This document shows, piece by piece, positions 33,359-41,560 of a stretch of DNA of 64,000 nt. The notes under the pieces were generated by a model. That model was given only the letters and a program-made list of their open reading frames with translations, was not told the DNA's origin and did no database searches. A program made the position numbers and the translations under genes. Origin of the DNA: Acetonema longum DSM 6540. Lineage in GTDB: Bacteria > Bacillota > Negativicutes > Sporomusales > Acetonemataceae. Location: the NCBI RefSeq assembly GCF_000219125.1, contig NZ_AFGF01000040.1, forward strand, positions 33,836-97,835, read 5' to 3'. Numbering within the stretch: position 1 is the stretch's first letter; every line of letters starts with the position of its first letter.

Positions 33359-34030
33359 GTGAAAATAATAAGTCCCAAAGGCGGGAATGGGAAACGATGC
33401 AGCTGGATTCACCTGGCGGTTTTGGCGGCCGCCTGCTGGCTGGCAGGGGGCAATTCAGCGGTCGCGGCGGACCTTTATGGTCATCCGGTGCACTGGGAGA
33501 TGCTGCGGACAGAGACGCCAATGGATCTGACTATTCACGGCGAGCCGATTGCCACGCAGGAACAATGCCTGCAGTATCTTCTGCGGCGCAATTCCCTGCC
33601 CTTTTTAACGGTGAGCCCCGCGCAACTGGTAGAGTATTATTACAGGGAAGCCGGACGGGAAGGCATTCGGCCGGATGTGGCTTTTGCCCAGGCCCTTCAT
33701 GAGACCGGCAACTTCCGGTATGGGGGAGATGTGGTTCCCCTGCAGAATAATTACTGCGGTTTGGGAACCACCGGCGGCGGGGTTAAAGGCGCCTGGTTTT
33801 CTTCGGCAGAAATCGGTGTAAGAGCGCAGATCCAGCACTTGTTGGCCTATAGCGCTACCCGTCCGCCGATTATGCCGGTGGTGGATCCCCGCTATCATTT
33901 AGTAAAAAAAACCGCTTATTTCGGCCAGATGGTTACCTGGACCGATTTAAACGGTAAATGGGCGGTGCCTGGCCGGACGTACGGCCAGAGAATCTTGACT
34001 ATTCATGAATGGATTCTGACCGGCAAGTAG
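33359..34030 (+). CDS. exported glucosaminidase-domain cell-wall hydrolase
   Basis: A 223-residue protein with an N-terminal signal peptide (HLAVLAAACWLAGGNSAVAA) and a glucosaminidase domain: VEYYYREAGREGIRPDVAF, the catalytic Glu in ALHETGNFRYGG, NNYCGLGTTGGG and the GVRAQIQHLLAY segment. It should cleave N-acetylglucosaminyl bonds in peptidoglycan. GTG 33359 lies five bases after AGGAGG; the longer open frame from 33209 overlaps the upstream gene and is rejected. The TAG stop belongs to a dispersed repeat. Confidence 0.88.
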   Translation: MKIISPKGGNGKRCSWIHLAVLAAACWLAGGNSAVAADLYGHPVHWEMLRTETPMDLTIHGEPIATQEQCLQYLLRRNSLPFLTVSPAQLVEYYYREAGREGIRPDVAFAQALHETGNFRYGGDVVPLQNNYCGLGTTGGGVKGAWFSSAEIGVRAQIQHLLAYSATRPPIMPVVDPRYHLVKKTAYFGQMVTWTDLNGKWAVPGRTYGQRILTIHEWILTGK

Positions 34031-34087
34031 GAGACCGCTGAAAGAGGCCCATCTGGGCCACTTCAACCTCCTGCAGCAGACTCCTAA
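34028..34087 (+). repeat. dispersed intergenic repeat, copy F
   Basis: Begins with the gene stop as TAGGAGACCGCTGAAAGAGG, then CCCATCTGGGCCACTTCAAC, and ends CTCCTAAAT. The ends TAGGAG and CTCCTA are inverted repeats of each other, so this 60-base copy looks complete. Confidence 0.75.
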
Positions 34088-34094
34088 ATCGGAT

Positions 34095-34607
34095 CTAAGA
34101 ATCTGCTTCCAGCACATTGATGGTTACCAGACTAATGAATCCGATCATAACGATTACTGGAATGGCAGTCACTGCCATTCTTTTTGCGAGACTGCGCCTG
34201 TCAGGGCACAGGACGATATCGGTTTCCGCGGCTATATCTCCGATCCGCCGGCCGTAAAAGATGAGAGTCAGCAAATCCAGAGGCCATATGACCGTAAACA
34301 CATTGCGCAGCATTAGTTTTCCGATAGCCGGGATTTCATTGTGGTTGCCTATGTTGCGCACGGCAAGGCGCAACAGCCATCGCCCCGGACTCACACCGTT
34401 TACGCAGTCTTTGATGGTTATCAGCAATATCCCGAACAGCATGGAAATAGTTGTAATCCGCATAAGGTCATTCATATCGCCGTTTTCAAAATCCATTTCC
34501 CACAAAATCACAAAAATCATACTCAATCCAATCAGCATGTGATCGATGCAAAAAGCTGCAAATCTTCTGATCATTGACGCGCTTTGCAATGTACGTATGT
34601 GTAGCAT
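34095..34607 (-). CDS. RDD family membrane protein
   Basis: A 170-residue protein with the RDD signature (IRRFAAFCIDHMLIGLSMIF at the N-terminus, GVSPGRWLLRLAVRN after the second helix). The function of the family is not established; transport of ions or compatible solutes has been suggested. It stands alone between a repeat and the divergent GntR gene. Confidence 0.85.
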   Translation of the reverse strand: MLHIRTLQSASMIRRFAAFCIDHMLIGLSMIFVILWEMDFENGDMNDLMRITTISMLFGILLITIKDCVNGVSPGRWLLRLAVRNIGNHNEIPAIGKLMLRNVFTVIWPLDLLTLIFYGRRIGDIAAETDIVLCPDRRSLAKRMAVTAIPVIVMIGFISLVTINVLEADS

Positions 34608-34796
34608 AAACGGTTTCTCCTCTGTCAGAACTAAAATGAAATGCTACCATTACTATCGACATTTTTACGCTTTATTTAAATAAGAAGTGCGGGATTTAGA
34701 TGTTTTTTTACAATTATCTGTTATTCGTGTTAAAATAATTGTGTTACAATATACATGTATGTGCGTGTTCGGGACCTGAAGGAGGCAACACATAGG

Positions 34797-35471
34797 ATGA
34801 AAGAAATGAAATTTACTTCCGCCGGTGAGGACTCTTTAAGCAATAAAGTATTTAAATTTGTTAAAACCCAGATTATCAACGGAGGCTATGGGCCTGGAGA
34901 AATCCTGCTGGAAGGAAAATTGGCCGATGAATTGGGCGTCAGCCGCACTCCTGTCCGTGAAGCCATCAGACTGCTGGAAATGGAAGGGCTGGTGGAGACC
35001 GCGCCCAAAAAAGGGACAGTCGTATTGGGAATATCGTCTAAAGACGTTCAAGATATCTTTGCCATCCGGCAATTGCTGGAAGGATTGGCAGCCCGCCTGG
35101 CGGCGGAGCGGCTGACAGGCGACGAGCTGAAAGAGTTGCAGAAGACGTATGACTTAATGGAATTTTTCACTCAAAAAGAGGATCCTGAGGAACTGACTGA
35201 TTTGGATAACCGGTTCCATCATATTATCTACCAGGCCTCCGGCAGCAGGATACTGAACCTGACCCTGCACAATCTGCACTATTACGTGCAGCTGGCCCGT
35301 CTGGATTCTCTCCGGTCGCCGCAACGTCCGCCCCATGTGATCGATGAGCATAGAGCCATCCTGGATGCTTTGGCGAAGCGCAATCCCGATCAGGCTGAAC
35401 AAGCCATGGTTCACCACGTAAAAATGGCTTACCGCAATATCTCCAGTCATTTTCCCGAAACCAACCGGTAA
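34797..35471 (+). CDS. GntR family regulator (FCD subfamily)
   Basis: A 224-residue regulator: winged HTH in residues 10-75 (ADELGVSRTPVREAIRLLEM) and an all-helical FCD ligand domain with metal-site residues (DLDNRFHHIIYQASG, HRAILDALAKRNPDQAEQAM). ATG 34797 has GGAGG eleven bases upstream. FCD regulators usually respond to organic acids; no target operon adjoins it. A promoter-like pair TTTACA/TAAAAT lies at 34707-34736. Confidence 0.92.
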   Translation: MKEMKFTSAGEDSLSNKVFKFVKTQIINGGYGPGEILLEGKLADELGVSRTPVREAIRLLEMEGLVETAPKKGTVVLGISSKDVQDIFAIRQLLEGLAARLAAERLTGDELKELQKTYDLMEFFTQKEDPEELTDLDNRFHHIIYQASGSRILNLTLHNLHYYVQLARLDSLRSPQRPPHVIDEHRAILDALAKRNPDQAEQAMVHHVKMAYRNISSHFPETNR

Positions 35472-35520
35472 TGCATCGGAACCGGACGTTTTTTGTCCGG
35501 TGAAATAGGGTTTTTAAGCA

Positions 35521-35553
35521 ACAGGCGAACATCATTGAATGTTCGCCTGTTTA
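35521..35553. terminator. bidirectional terminator behind the GntR gene
   Basis: CAGGCGAACAT pairs perfectly with ATGTTCGCCTG around a 6-base loop, with T-rich sequence to the right. Confidence 0.85.
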
Positions 35554-35718
35554 CTTTTCAATCAGGCAAATGCGGCGCAGCAATGCTATCCGTCTTTTTG
35601 CTGTTTCTTCCTGGCCCGGAATTTTTACCTTCATCAGACTGGCGCCTGTATTGTCGCACCGGCGTTTGGCCTCGTCATAGAAAAACCAGCGGAATTTATG
35701 CGCCTCATTTGGTAAATA
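35551..35718 (-). pseudogene. possible gene remnant, 55 codons, no start codon
   Basis: A minus-strand open frame between TAG (35719-35721) and TAA (35551-35553) reads like real protein (KFRWFFYDEAKRRCDNTGAS, then MKVKIPGQEETAKRRIALLR), but it has no start codon at its beginning and no ribosome site. It may be the C-terminal end of a decayed gene. I do not recognise the family. The bidirectional terminator lies just beyond its stop. Confidence 0.3.
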
Positions 35719-35803
35719 CTAAAATTGACAGACCAAGGTGAGGCATAAGTAAGTGGTAGATAGTAATTGTTTACTTTATTAAACATTTATTGTCAGGCTT
35801 GTC

Positions 35804-35832
35804 TTGATTTTGTCACAGTTATCAGTTATAAT
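35804..35832 (+). promoter_or_regulatory. promoter of the small membrane peptide
   Basis: TTGATT (35804-35809), 17-base spacer, TATAAT (35827-35832). The leader has a direct repeat, TTCCAATACAAGGA and TTCCAATTACAAGGA, so the ribosome site is duplicated. Confidence 0.65.
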
Positions 35833-35878
35833 TTCCAATACAAGGATAAATTTTCCAATTACAAGGAGACGATGTAAT

Positions 35879-35953
35879 ATGTTTTATTTATTTCAGGTAA
35901 TTATCCTGGCATGGTTTTCCAATTACATATCGCGCAGACTGGCGAAAGAATAA
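35879..35953 (+). CDS. 24-residue hydrophobic membrane peptide
   Basis: ATG 35879 to TAA 35953 encodes a single predicted helix (LFQVIILAWFSNYI) followed by a basic end (SRRLAKE). AAGGAGA lies at proper spacing, a consensus-like promoter stands 50 bases upstream and a terminator 15 bases downstream, so this is a complete small transcription unit. The size, one helix and charged tail resemble type I toxin or small regulatory membrane peptides, but no antisense RNA has been identified. Confidence 0.6.
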   Translation: MFYLFQVIILAWFSNYISRRLAKE

Positions 35954-35967
35954 CGATTTGACGAAGG

Positions 35968-35988
35968 ACCGCCCAGGGGGCGGTTTTT
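35968..35988 (+). terminator. intrinsic terminator of the small peptide gene
   Basis: ACCGCCC (35968-35974) pairs with GGGCGGT (35978-35984), then a T-run. Confidence 0.85.
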
Positions 35989-36099
35989 CGTTACCCAATC
36001 GATCAGATTAAAGTAGTTTTTGATTTTATCCGATAATATCAATGACAATTTAACGGGCGGTTGTTTAGATTTGCCCAACAGCAACAGGGAGGGTTCAGG

Positions 36100-36495
36100 A
36101 TGGATGTGAGTCGAGTAGGATTGACCCTGTCGACGACCGGACAGGGAAACAGCGCGGGGAAAAATTCCGGCACGACAGGCGGCAAGGCGGCAAAGCAACA
36201 ATATGTTACGGTTCAGGAAGGGGATTATCTATACACCTATTTGGTTATCGGCGATCATATCAGAGTCCTCATTGGCCGTACGGCGGCGGATAAGGAGGAT
36301 GATGAAGGAGAACAAAGCGGGCAAGAGCAGGATCAGTTAACCGGCATTGATGCGGAAGCGGCAGACAGACTGAACGTTGCGGCTAATCAGACCGGAGAAA
36401 ATAATAAGCGGAGACTTCTTGAATATGCTTCCAATATGGATGTTGAAACTTTTTTACAATGCCGGCAGACAGTAATGGCAAAGCAGCATGCCTAG
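36100..36495 (+). CDS. hypothetical protein, 131 residues
   Basis: A soluble protein without recognisable domain. The N-terminal 30 residues are Gly/Ser/Thr-rich and probably disordered; the middle is a short beta-like segment (YVTVQEGDYLYTYLVIGDHI) and the rest is acidic and helical. GGGAGGG precedes ATG 36100, the better start than 36061. It converges on a YjfB-type gene; both are bounded by terminators. Confidence 0.6.
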   Translation: MDVSRVGLTLSTTGQGNSAGKNSGTTGGKAAKQQYVTVQEGDYLYTYLVIGDHIRVLIGRTAADKEDDEGEQSGQEQDQLTGIDAEAADRLNVAANQTGENNKRRLLEYASNMDVETFLQCRQTVMAKQHA

Positions 36496-36562
36496 AAAAG
36501 ACAGCAGCAAGGCAGACAGAGCTGGAGGAAATTTCTAGTTCAAAAAAGCCAAAAAATAAGCA

Positions 36563-36599
36563 AACACCGCATTCAAGCCGCAAGGCATGAAGCGGTGTT
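36563..36599. terminator. terminator between convergent genes
   Basis: AACACCGC (36563-36570) with GCGGTGTT (36592-36599), inner TTCA/TGAA and GCC/GGC. A second hairpin AAGCCGCA/TGCGGCTT at 36634-36657 faces the minus-strand gene. Confidence 0.75.
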
Positions 36600-36662
36600 G
36601 TCTGTCTTTTAATTCACATTTTTAATGACACAGAAGCCGCACCCAAAGATGCGGCTTGGTTG

Positions 36663-36836
36663 CTAGGCTTTTACATCGACAGCGCTTCCTAGACTGGGGG
36701 ATGGAGGAACGAGAATATTCAACATAGCCTGCTGGCTTGCCTCGGTGGTATCCAGCGCCTTCTTGAGCAGCAAAATACCGGCATTCCCTTGTACCTGAGC
36801 TTGCGAGTTCACTGTTGACAGTGCAGCAATATCCAT
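36663..36836 (-). CDS. YjfB family putative motility protein
   Basis: A 57-residue protein (MDIAALSTVNSQAQVQG, then LLLKKALDTTEASQQAMLNI) that matches the small YjfB family, often annotated as putative motility protein and found with flagellar/sigma-D genes. GGAGGGG lies five bases before ATG 36836; the longer frame from 37043 runs through the neighbouring promoter region and is rejected. Confidence 0.78.
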   Translation of the reverse strand: MDIAALSTVNSQAQVQGNAGILLLKKALDTTEASQQAMLNILVPPSPSLGSAVDVKA

Positions 36837-36995
36837 AAGACCCCTCCTTTGGTTATAGTATACATCGGCCGGAGGCAAATAACAATGGGGTATGGCTGCC
36901 GTCATAATTTCGTCATACTTTTTACTTATAATAGTAACCGAAAGAGGATTCGTAATTTTTGCATGAATAAGCCGTCTGGAGCTGAATGGAGAGCA

Positions 36996-37940
36996 ATGAT
37001 GAAAGGATTTGTACAATATCACATACTTAAAATTCTCAGTCATTTGATTTCTTTTCTGCCTTATTCACTGATTTGCCGGATTGGCCGGGGAATAGGACGT
37101 CTTTATTTTCGGGTGGCCGGGGGACAGCGCGAACGGGGAATTGAGCAGGCCATGCACAGCCTGGAAATTCCCTATAATGAAGCCAGAGGGCTAATTCGCG
37201 AAGTGTTTTGCAACTTGGGGCAAACATTGATGGAAGTCTTGTATATTCCGGCATTAGCCCGCAAGGATATCAGCCGGTATGTTTCCATTGAAGGCTTGCC
37301 TTATTTGGAAGAAGCTTTAAACGCAGGGCGCGGTGTGGTGCTCCTTACCGCTCATATGGGTAATTGGGAATGGCTGGGCGCTGCCCTGGCGCATACCGGC
37401 CTGCCGATAACCACCATCGTTAAACCGCAGCCCAATGCGCAATATACCCGCATCCTGAATGAATACCGGAGACAAGTTGGATTAGAAGTCTTTAACCGCG
37501 GGTCGACAGAAATTGTCAAGGCGGCCCGGGCGCTAAAACAAGGCAAGGCATTGGGCTTTCTCGCCGATCTGGATGGCGGGACGGAAGGCATATTTGTGGA
37601 TTTTTTTGGGAGTCCGGCATCTACACCTGTTGGTCCGGCGCTTTTTGCGAAAAAATTTAATTCTGCCATTATCCCGGTATATGCCTATCATCTGCCTGGC
37701 GGCGGCCACCGGGTAGTCATAGAACCGCCGCTGTCCTATGAGCATTGTGTCGACCCTGAACAGGAAATTTTGCAAAACACGGTAAAAATGACCCGCACGA
37801 TTGAAAATGCAATTAGAAAGCACCCCTCGGAATGGTTGTGGTTTCTCAGGCGTTGGCATACGCCGGAAGACAATGGAAAGAAGCGGAGTTTCATTGACCG
37901 CCGTCCGAGCCATACGGCTGCTGATCCTGCCATCCGGTAA
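36996..37940 (+). CDS. lipid A acyltransferase (LpxL/HtrB family)
   Basis: A 314-residue inner-membrane acyltransferase. An N-terminal anchor helix (ILSHLISFLPYSLICRI) is followed by the catalytic HxxxxE in LLTAHMGNWEWLG and the conserved GKALGFLADLDGG and EWLWFLRRWH motifs. It adds a secondary acyl chain to Kdo-lipid A, which implies a lipopolysaccharide outer membrane. Adjacent ATGs at 36996 and 36999 follow GGAGAG; the ATG at 36963 has no ribosome site. Confidence 0.9.
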   Translation: MMKGFVQYHILKILSHLISFLPYSLICRIGRGIGRLYFRVAGGQRERGIEQAMHSLEIPYNEARGLIREVFCNLGQTLMEVLYIPALARKDISRYVSIEGLPYLEEALNAGRGVVLLTAHMGNWEWLGAALAHTGLPITTIVKPQPNAQYTRILNEYRRQVGLEVFNRGSTEIVKAARALKQGKALGFLADLDGGTEGIFVDFFGSPASTPVGPALFAKKFNSAIIPVYAYHLPGGGHRVVIEPPLSYEHCVDPEQEILQNTVKMTRTIENAIRKHPSEWLWFLRRWHTPEDNGKKRSFIDRRPSHTAADPAIR

Positions 37941-37982
37941 AGCTGGCTGCACAGCCAATGATGAAATGAAAGCCTATAACAG

Positions 37983-38016
37983 CCCCCTATGTAGAGTCCT
38001 AATCCTACATAGGGGG
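37983..38016 (+). terminator. terminator-like hairpin behind the acyltransferase gene
   Basis: CCCCCTATGTAG (37983-37994) pairs perfectly with CTACATAGGGGG (38005-38016); only a short, interrupted T stretch follows. Confidence 0.75.
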
Positions 38017-38136
38017 CATGTTCTTTATAATGAATAAAGTTAGGACAAATGCTCTACTGACGGTAGCAGGTAATTTAGCGATTTTTGACGAACCATATAC
38101 TCACATTGAGTAGGCGAGAGTGCAAGAGGTGATTCA

Positions 38137-39891
38137 ATGCCAAGCAATCGCGTCGTAAAAGCGGAGACCCTGATCCATGCAGATGTCGAAGATAGGCTCC
38201 TGACTCTGGAAAATAGTCTCCTTGTGGTTTCCGGCAATATCGGTTTAGTATCCGGCCAAATGGAAGCCGTCAGTCGCGGGATGATCTCTATACAAGCCCA
38301 ATTGGCCGAGTTGGCTCAGGATTTCCACGATTTTATCCAGCGGGATATCATGGCTAAACAGCTCCAGTTAGCGGAGACGAGACTGGTAAAGGTGCGGCAG
38401 GAACTTGAGAATAATTTTGGTCACTATGATGAAATCCGGCGGCGGACTACCGGCATCATCCAGACAGTGGATGTCAATATTGTGCGGCAGGAGACCATTT
38501 GCAGCGTAACGGAAGAATTAATGCTGGCAGTTCCGCGCTATTGGCTCGCCCCGGGTCTGATTGCCCTGGCTGCCTGGCTGAATGACAATCAATTGCTTGC
38601 CGAACGTGCCGTGCGGGAGGCGCTGCGCCGGGATGATGAGAAAACTTCGCTATTTTTCGCCTTGGTATGCCGGCGCGGCAGCAGGCTTCAGGCAAGCCGG
38701 ATCTGGCTCGAGCGCTATCTCAGTCTGCAAAATCCGCAGGCACTGGACAGGCAGATTGTAGTATTAATCGACGCCTTTGCTAACGGGGTGTTTGGACCCG
38801 ATATCCAAGGTCAGTGCGTAAAGCCCATAGAAGCATGGATTCAGGATCTTTCTGCTGCGCCAGGTTTTAGGGAGGAACAGCAAAACCTGTGGACCGCGGC
38901 CCTGGAAGCGAAACTGGCTGACAGCGATATTGGCGGGTACCATTATCTTCGCCAGTACAGTCCTGAATGGGATAAGCTGCAGGCGGCATTGATTGGCGCA
39001 AGATGGCATCAGATGATTTACGATGATTTTGCAGCACTGTTTATGGCTGCGGCAGAACCTGAGCCGGATCTGATCGCAGCCGTTGATGACTTATTGGCTA
39101 AGCTGGCGACCTGCTTTGATAAAGAAGAACTTCCGTTGCGGCGGGATGAGCGCCTGCTTTTGCTGATTATTGAAGAACAGGGTGATAAAAAGGCGGCCCA
39201 GAGCCGTTATGAGGCGGAATGCAAGGCACTCGATGAAACGATCGGTTTCAGCCAGCTGTTAACGAATTTTGCTCTGCATCCTGCACTGTCTCAAGCATCT
39301 AAGGCGACACAAAGGCTGGCTGTCGCCCTGTCCCGGGACTGGATTATTAGGGCTTATGACCGCATTGCGTCTCAGAGACGGTCAGAAGCGCCGCAGGAGA
39401 TTACCATATCTATTGAAGGGTGGCGCGGGACGATCCCAGTCGGCGCTAATGGGCAGGAATTGATCGATTCCCTGGACAATTATCACCGGGAGCAAATGGA
39501 ACAGGCTCTCCAGTCAACAAAACTGAATTTGCTGGATTGGTTTGCGGTTATCGCCGGTATCGATTTTCTGATTTTAGGCGCTTATTTTATGAATTTCTTT
39601 TATTTTGCCATCGGCCTGGGCGGAGTTATCTGGTTCTTATCGGTCAGGCAAAAAGTACGTAAGTATAGAAGGCAAACCAGTGAGGTTTTAGCCAGACTGC
39701 GTGATGATTCACGGCAAATATTGCAGGCGGCGTTAGCTGAGGCGGCGGAATGGCAGCGCAGCTATGCTGCAGGGGAAGCAGCAGCGGCGAAGGTAGGGCA
39801 GTTATTAACTGCGATTACCCCGGAGCGGTATATTTTATCCAGGCAGGACATTGCCCGTCCGGCGATAACCCGGGCGGTGCCACAGGGGTGA
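38137..39891 (+). CDS. large hypothetical protein with coiled coil and C-terminal membrane hairpin
   Basis: A 584-residue protein I do not recognise. Residues 1-130 are predicted helical coiled coil (LENSLLVVSGNIGLVSG, MAKQLQLAETRLVKVRQELE). The middle is a long all-helical region rich in Leu/Ala resembling repeat solenoids. Around residues 465-505 lies a membrane hairpin (LLDWFAVIAGIDFLILGAYF, then FYFAIGLGGVIWFLSV), followed by a charged helical tail of about 80 residues. AGAGGTGAT precedes the ATG. A 64-residue frame follows five bases after the stop and shares its terminator. Confidence 0.75.
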   Translation: MPSNRVVKAETLIHADVEDRLLTLENSLLVVSGNIGLVSGQMEAVSRGMISIQAQLAELAQDFHDFIQRDIMAKQLQLAETRLVKVRQELENNFGHYDEIRRRTTGIIQTVDVNIVRQETICSVTEELMLAVPRYWLAPGLIALAAWLNDNQLLAERAVREALRRDDEKTSLFFALVCRRGSRLQASRIWLERYLSLQNPQALDRQIVVLIDAFANGVFGPDIQGQCVKPIEAWIQDLSAAPGFREEQQNLWTAALEAKLADSDIGGYHYLRQYSPEWDKLQAALIGARWHQMIYDDFAALFMAAAEPEPDLIAAVDDLLAKLATCFDKEELPLRRDERLLLLIIEEQGDKKAAQSRYEAECKALDETIGFSQLLTNFALHPALSQASKATQRLAVALSRDWIIRAYDRIASQRRSEAPQEITISIEGWRGTIPVGANGQELIDSLDNYHREQMEQALQSTKLNLLDWFAVIAGIDFLILGAYFMNFFYFAIGLGGVIWFLSVRQKVRKYRRQTSEVLARLRDDSRQILQAALAEAAEWQRSYAAGEAAAAKVGQLLTAITPERYILSRQDIARPAITRAVPQG

Positions 39892-39895
39892 GGCT

Positions 39896-40090
39896 ATGGA
39901 AAGGCAACTTCCCGATCACTACAGGATTACTTTGGGCATTCAACAGCCGGAAGAAGAGCGGGAAAGCCCTGGCGGCAGCGGCAGCAATGCCCGCGGCAGG
40001 ATGGAATCACCGCTGGCTTCCCGCTTTCCCGGCTGGGATCTTTTGCCCCCGCCCCGTCTCAACTGCAGGCGGGAAACCGAAACACGTTGA
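39896..40090 (+). CDS. small hypothetical protein, 64 residues
   Basis: It starts four bases after the upstream stop, with GGGGTGAGG overlapping that stop as ribosome site, and ends at the terminator. The product is hydrophilic and rich in Glu, Arg, Pro and Gly (EEERESPGGSGSNARGR) and likely disordered. The position argues for translation; the sequence gives no family. Confidence 0.5.
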   Translation: MERQLPDHYRITLGIQQPEEERESPGGSGSNARGRMESPLASRFPGWDLLPPPRLNCRRETETR

Positions 40091-40117
40091 AAGGCGCTTG
40101 GCGCCTTTCTTTTTTTT
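40089..40117 (+). terminator. intrinsic terminator
   Basis: GAAAGGCGC (40089-40097) pairs perfectly with GCGCCTTTC (40101-40109) around TTG, then eight Ts. Confidence 0.93.
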
Positions 40118-40212
40118 ATGCATCCGGCGGGTCAGTCATAGTTTTATCATATTTCTCCCCTATAATTTAAATCAGAACCCGGGAACCCTAAAAAACCAAG
40201 AGGGGATATAGT

Positions 40213-40533
40213 ATGAACAATATAGTAAAGAAAACCATTGTCTATTCTCTGATAGGCATTATGCAATTGGGATGGGGCATGACCGCTTTAGAGGCGGCAT
40301 CCAGACAAGACCGATGTGAGAAAAAATATGAAAAGCGTCACGTAACCCGGGCGCAGCGGGTCAGAGAAGAAAATGAACGGCATCGGCGCGAGATGCAGCG
40401 GCGTCACCATGAAAGCGCGCGTGACTGGCGTGAGCGTCAGAAACGGGAAAAAGACCATCATGAGGAGGTCATGAGAACGATTGGAGGCTTGGCGCTGCTG
40501 GCGATCATACTGAACAATGCTGATGGCAATTAG
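40213..40533 (+). CDS. hypothetical basic protein with signal peptide
   Basis: A 106-residue protein. It has an N-terminal signal-like helix (IVYSLIGIMQLGWGMTALEA), a long Arg/His/Glu-rich helical middle (RREMQRRHHESARDWRERQK), and a hydrophobic end (IGGLALLAIILN). GAGGGG precedes the ATG. It is probably exported or membrane-attached. No family is recognised. Confidence 0.65.
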   Translation: MNNIVKKTIVYSLIGIMQLGWGMTALEAASRQDRCEKKYEKRHVTRAQRVREENERHRREMQRRHHESARDWRERQKREKDHHEEVMRTIGGLALLAIILNNADGN

Positions 40534-40614
40534 AGGGTCAAAAACGGCTGACTCTGCGGCAGCACCATGGAATATACCGGTGGTTATGGAAAATTAAGAT
40601 TTTGTCAAATTTAC

Positions 40615-40643
40615 TTGATTATACGAAACAATCGCGGTATAAT
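40615..40643 (+). promoter_or_regulatory. promoter of the polar amino acid ABC operon
   Basis: TTGATT (40615-40620), 17-base spacer, TATAAT (40638-40643). A Fur-like ATAATTGTTATCAATAAT overlaps the -10 and start site. Confidence 0.7.
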
Positions 40644-40720
40644 TGTTATCAATAATACAATGAACAGAGACATTATACCGTTGTGGGAGGATTGACAATT
40701 CCATATCCATTGGCGAGCAG

Positions 40721-40772
40721 AGACGCTCCATTCGGGTGAAGAGTATTTCACTGGATGAAGCGTCTTTCTTTT
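40721..40772 (+). terminator. terminator hairpin in the ABC operon leader (possible attenuator)
   Basis: AGACGCT (40721-40727) pairs with AGCGTCT (40759-40765), inner TGAA/TTCA with further partial pairing, followed by TTCTTTT. It lies between promoter and first gene. Confidence 0.65.
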
Positions 40773-40799
40773 GTAGTTTTGAAGAAGGGAGGAATGCGG

Positions 40800-41525
40800 T
40801 TGATTACACTGCAGAAAGTAAATAAGTTTTTTGGCCGGAATCATGTTTTAAAAGATATCGAGCTGACCGTCCGGACCGGAGAAAAATTGGTGGTGATCGG
40901 TCCCAGCGGTTCGGGAAAAAGCACGATGATCCGCTGCATGAATCTGCTGGAGCGGCCCGACAGCGGCCAGGTCCTGGTGGATGGGGTCAACATCACCCCA
41001 GCCGATGCACCGGTCAATCAGGTGCGGCAATCCGTCGCCATGGTGTTCCAGCAGTTTAATTTGTATCCTCATAAAACCGTATTGGAGAATCTGACCCTGG
41101 CGCCCATGCTGGTCAAAGGCGTCAAAAAAGAAGAAACCGAAGAAACCGGCATGGCCTTTCTGGACAGGGTGGGCCTGAAAGAGAAAGCCTTTGCCTATCC
41201 ATCCCAGCTTTCCGGCGGCCAGCAGCAACGGGTGGCTATCGCCCGGGCTCTGAACATGCATCCCAAGATCATGCTGTTTGACGAGCCTACCTCAGCTTTA
41301 GACCCGGAAATGATCAAAGAGGTGCTGGATGTCATGGTGGACCTGGCCAATGAAGGTATCACCATGGTGGTGGTGACCCATGAAATGGGCTTTGCCCGCC
41401 GGGTGGCCGACCGGGTCATTTTCATGGATGAAGGCCAGATCATGGAGCAGGGAACGCCGGAACACTTTTTTGTCAACCCGGAGAATGACCGGACCAAATT
41501 GTTTTTGAGCCGGATTTTGCATTAG
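40800..41525 (+). CDS. polar amino acid ABC transporter, ATP-binding protein
   Basis: A 241-residue GlnQ-type ATPase. Walker [10 protein letters not shown], the Q-loop in [12 protein letters not shown], signature LSGGQQQR, Walker [15 protein letters not shown] and the switch His in [10 protein letters not shown] are all intact. TTG at 40800 lies seven bases after GGAGG; ATG 40794 would overlap it. First gene of a four-gene operon (ATPase, binding protein, two permeases) behind an attenuator-like leader. Confidence 0.93.
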   Translation: MITLQKVNKFFGRNHVLKDIELTVRTGEKLVVIGPSGSGKSTMIRCMNLLERPDSGQVLVDGVNITPADAPVNQVRQSVAMVFQQFNLYPHKTVLENLTLAPMLVKGVKKEETEETGMAFLDRVGLKEKAFAYPSQLSGGQQQRVAIARALNMHPKIMLFDEPTSALDPEMIKEVLDVMVDLANEGITMVVVTHEMGFARRVADRVIFMDEGQIMEQGTPEHFFVNPENDRTKLFLSRILH

Positions 41526-41560
41526 ATAGATTAATAAATAAAAAGACGGGGGAATTTAGC

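Noticed and set aside
35551..36099. Further protein genes in the 35.5-36.1 kb gap
   Set aside because: Apart from the start-less fragment and the 24-residue peptide no frame with start signals is present.
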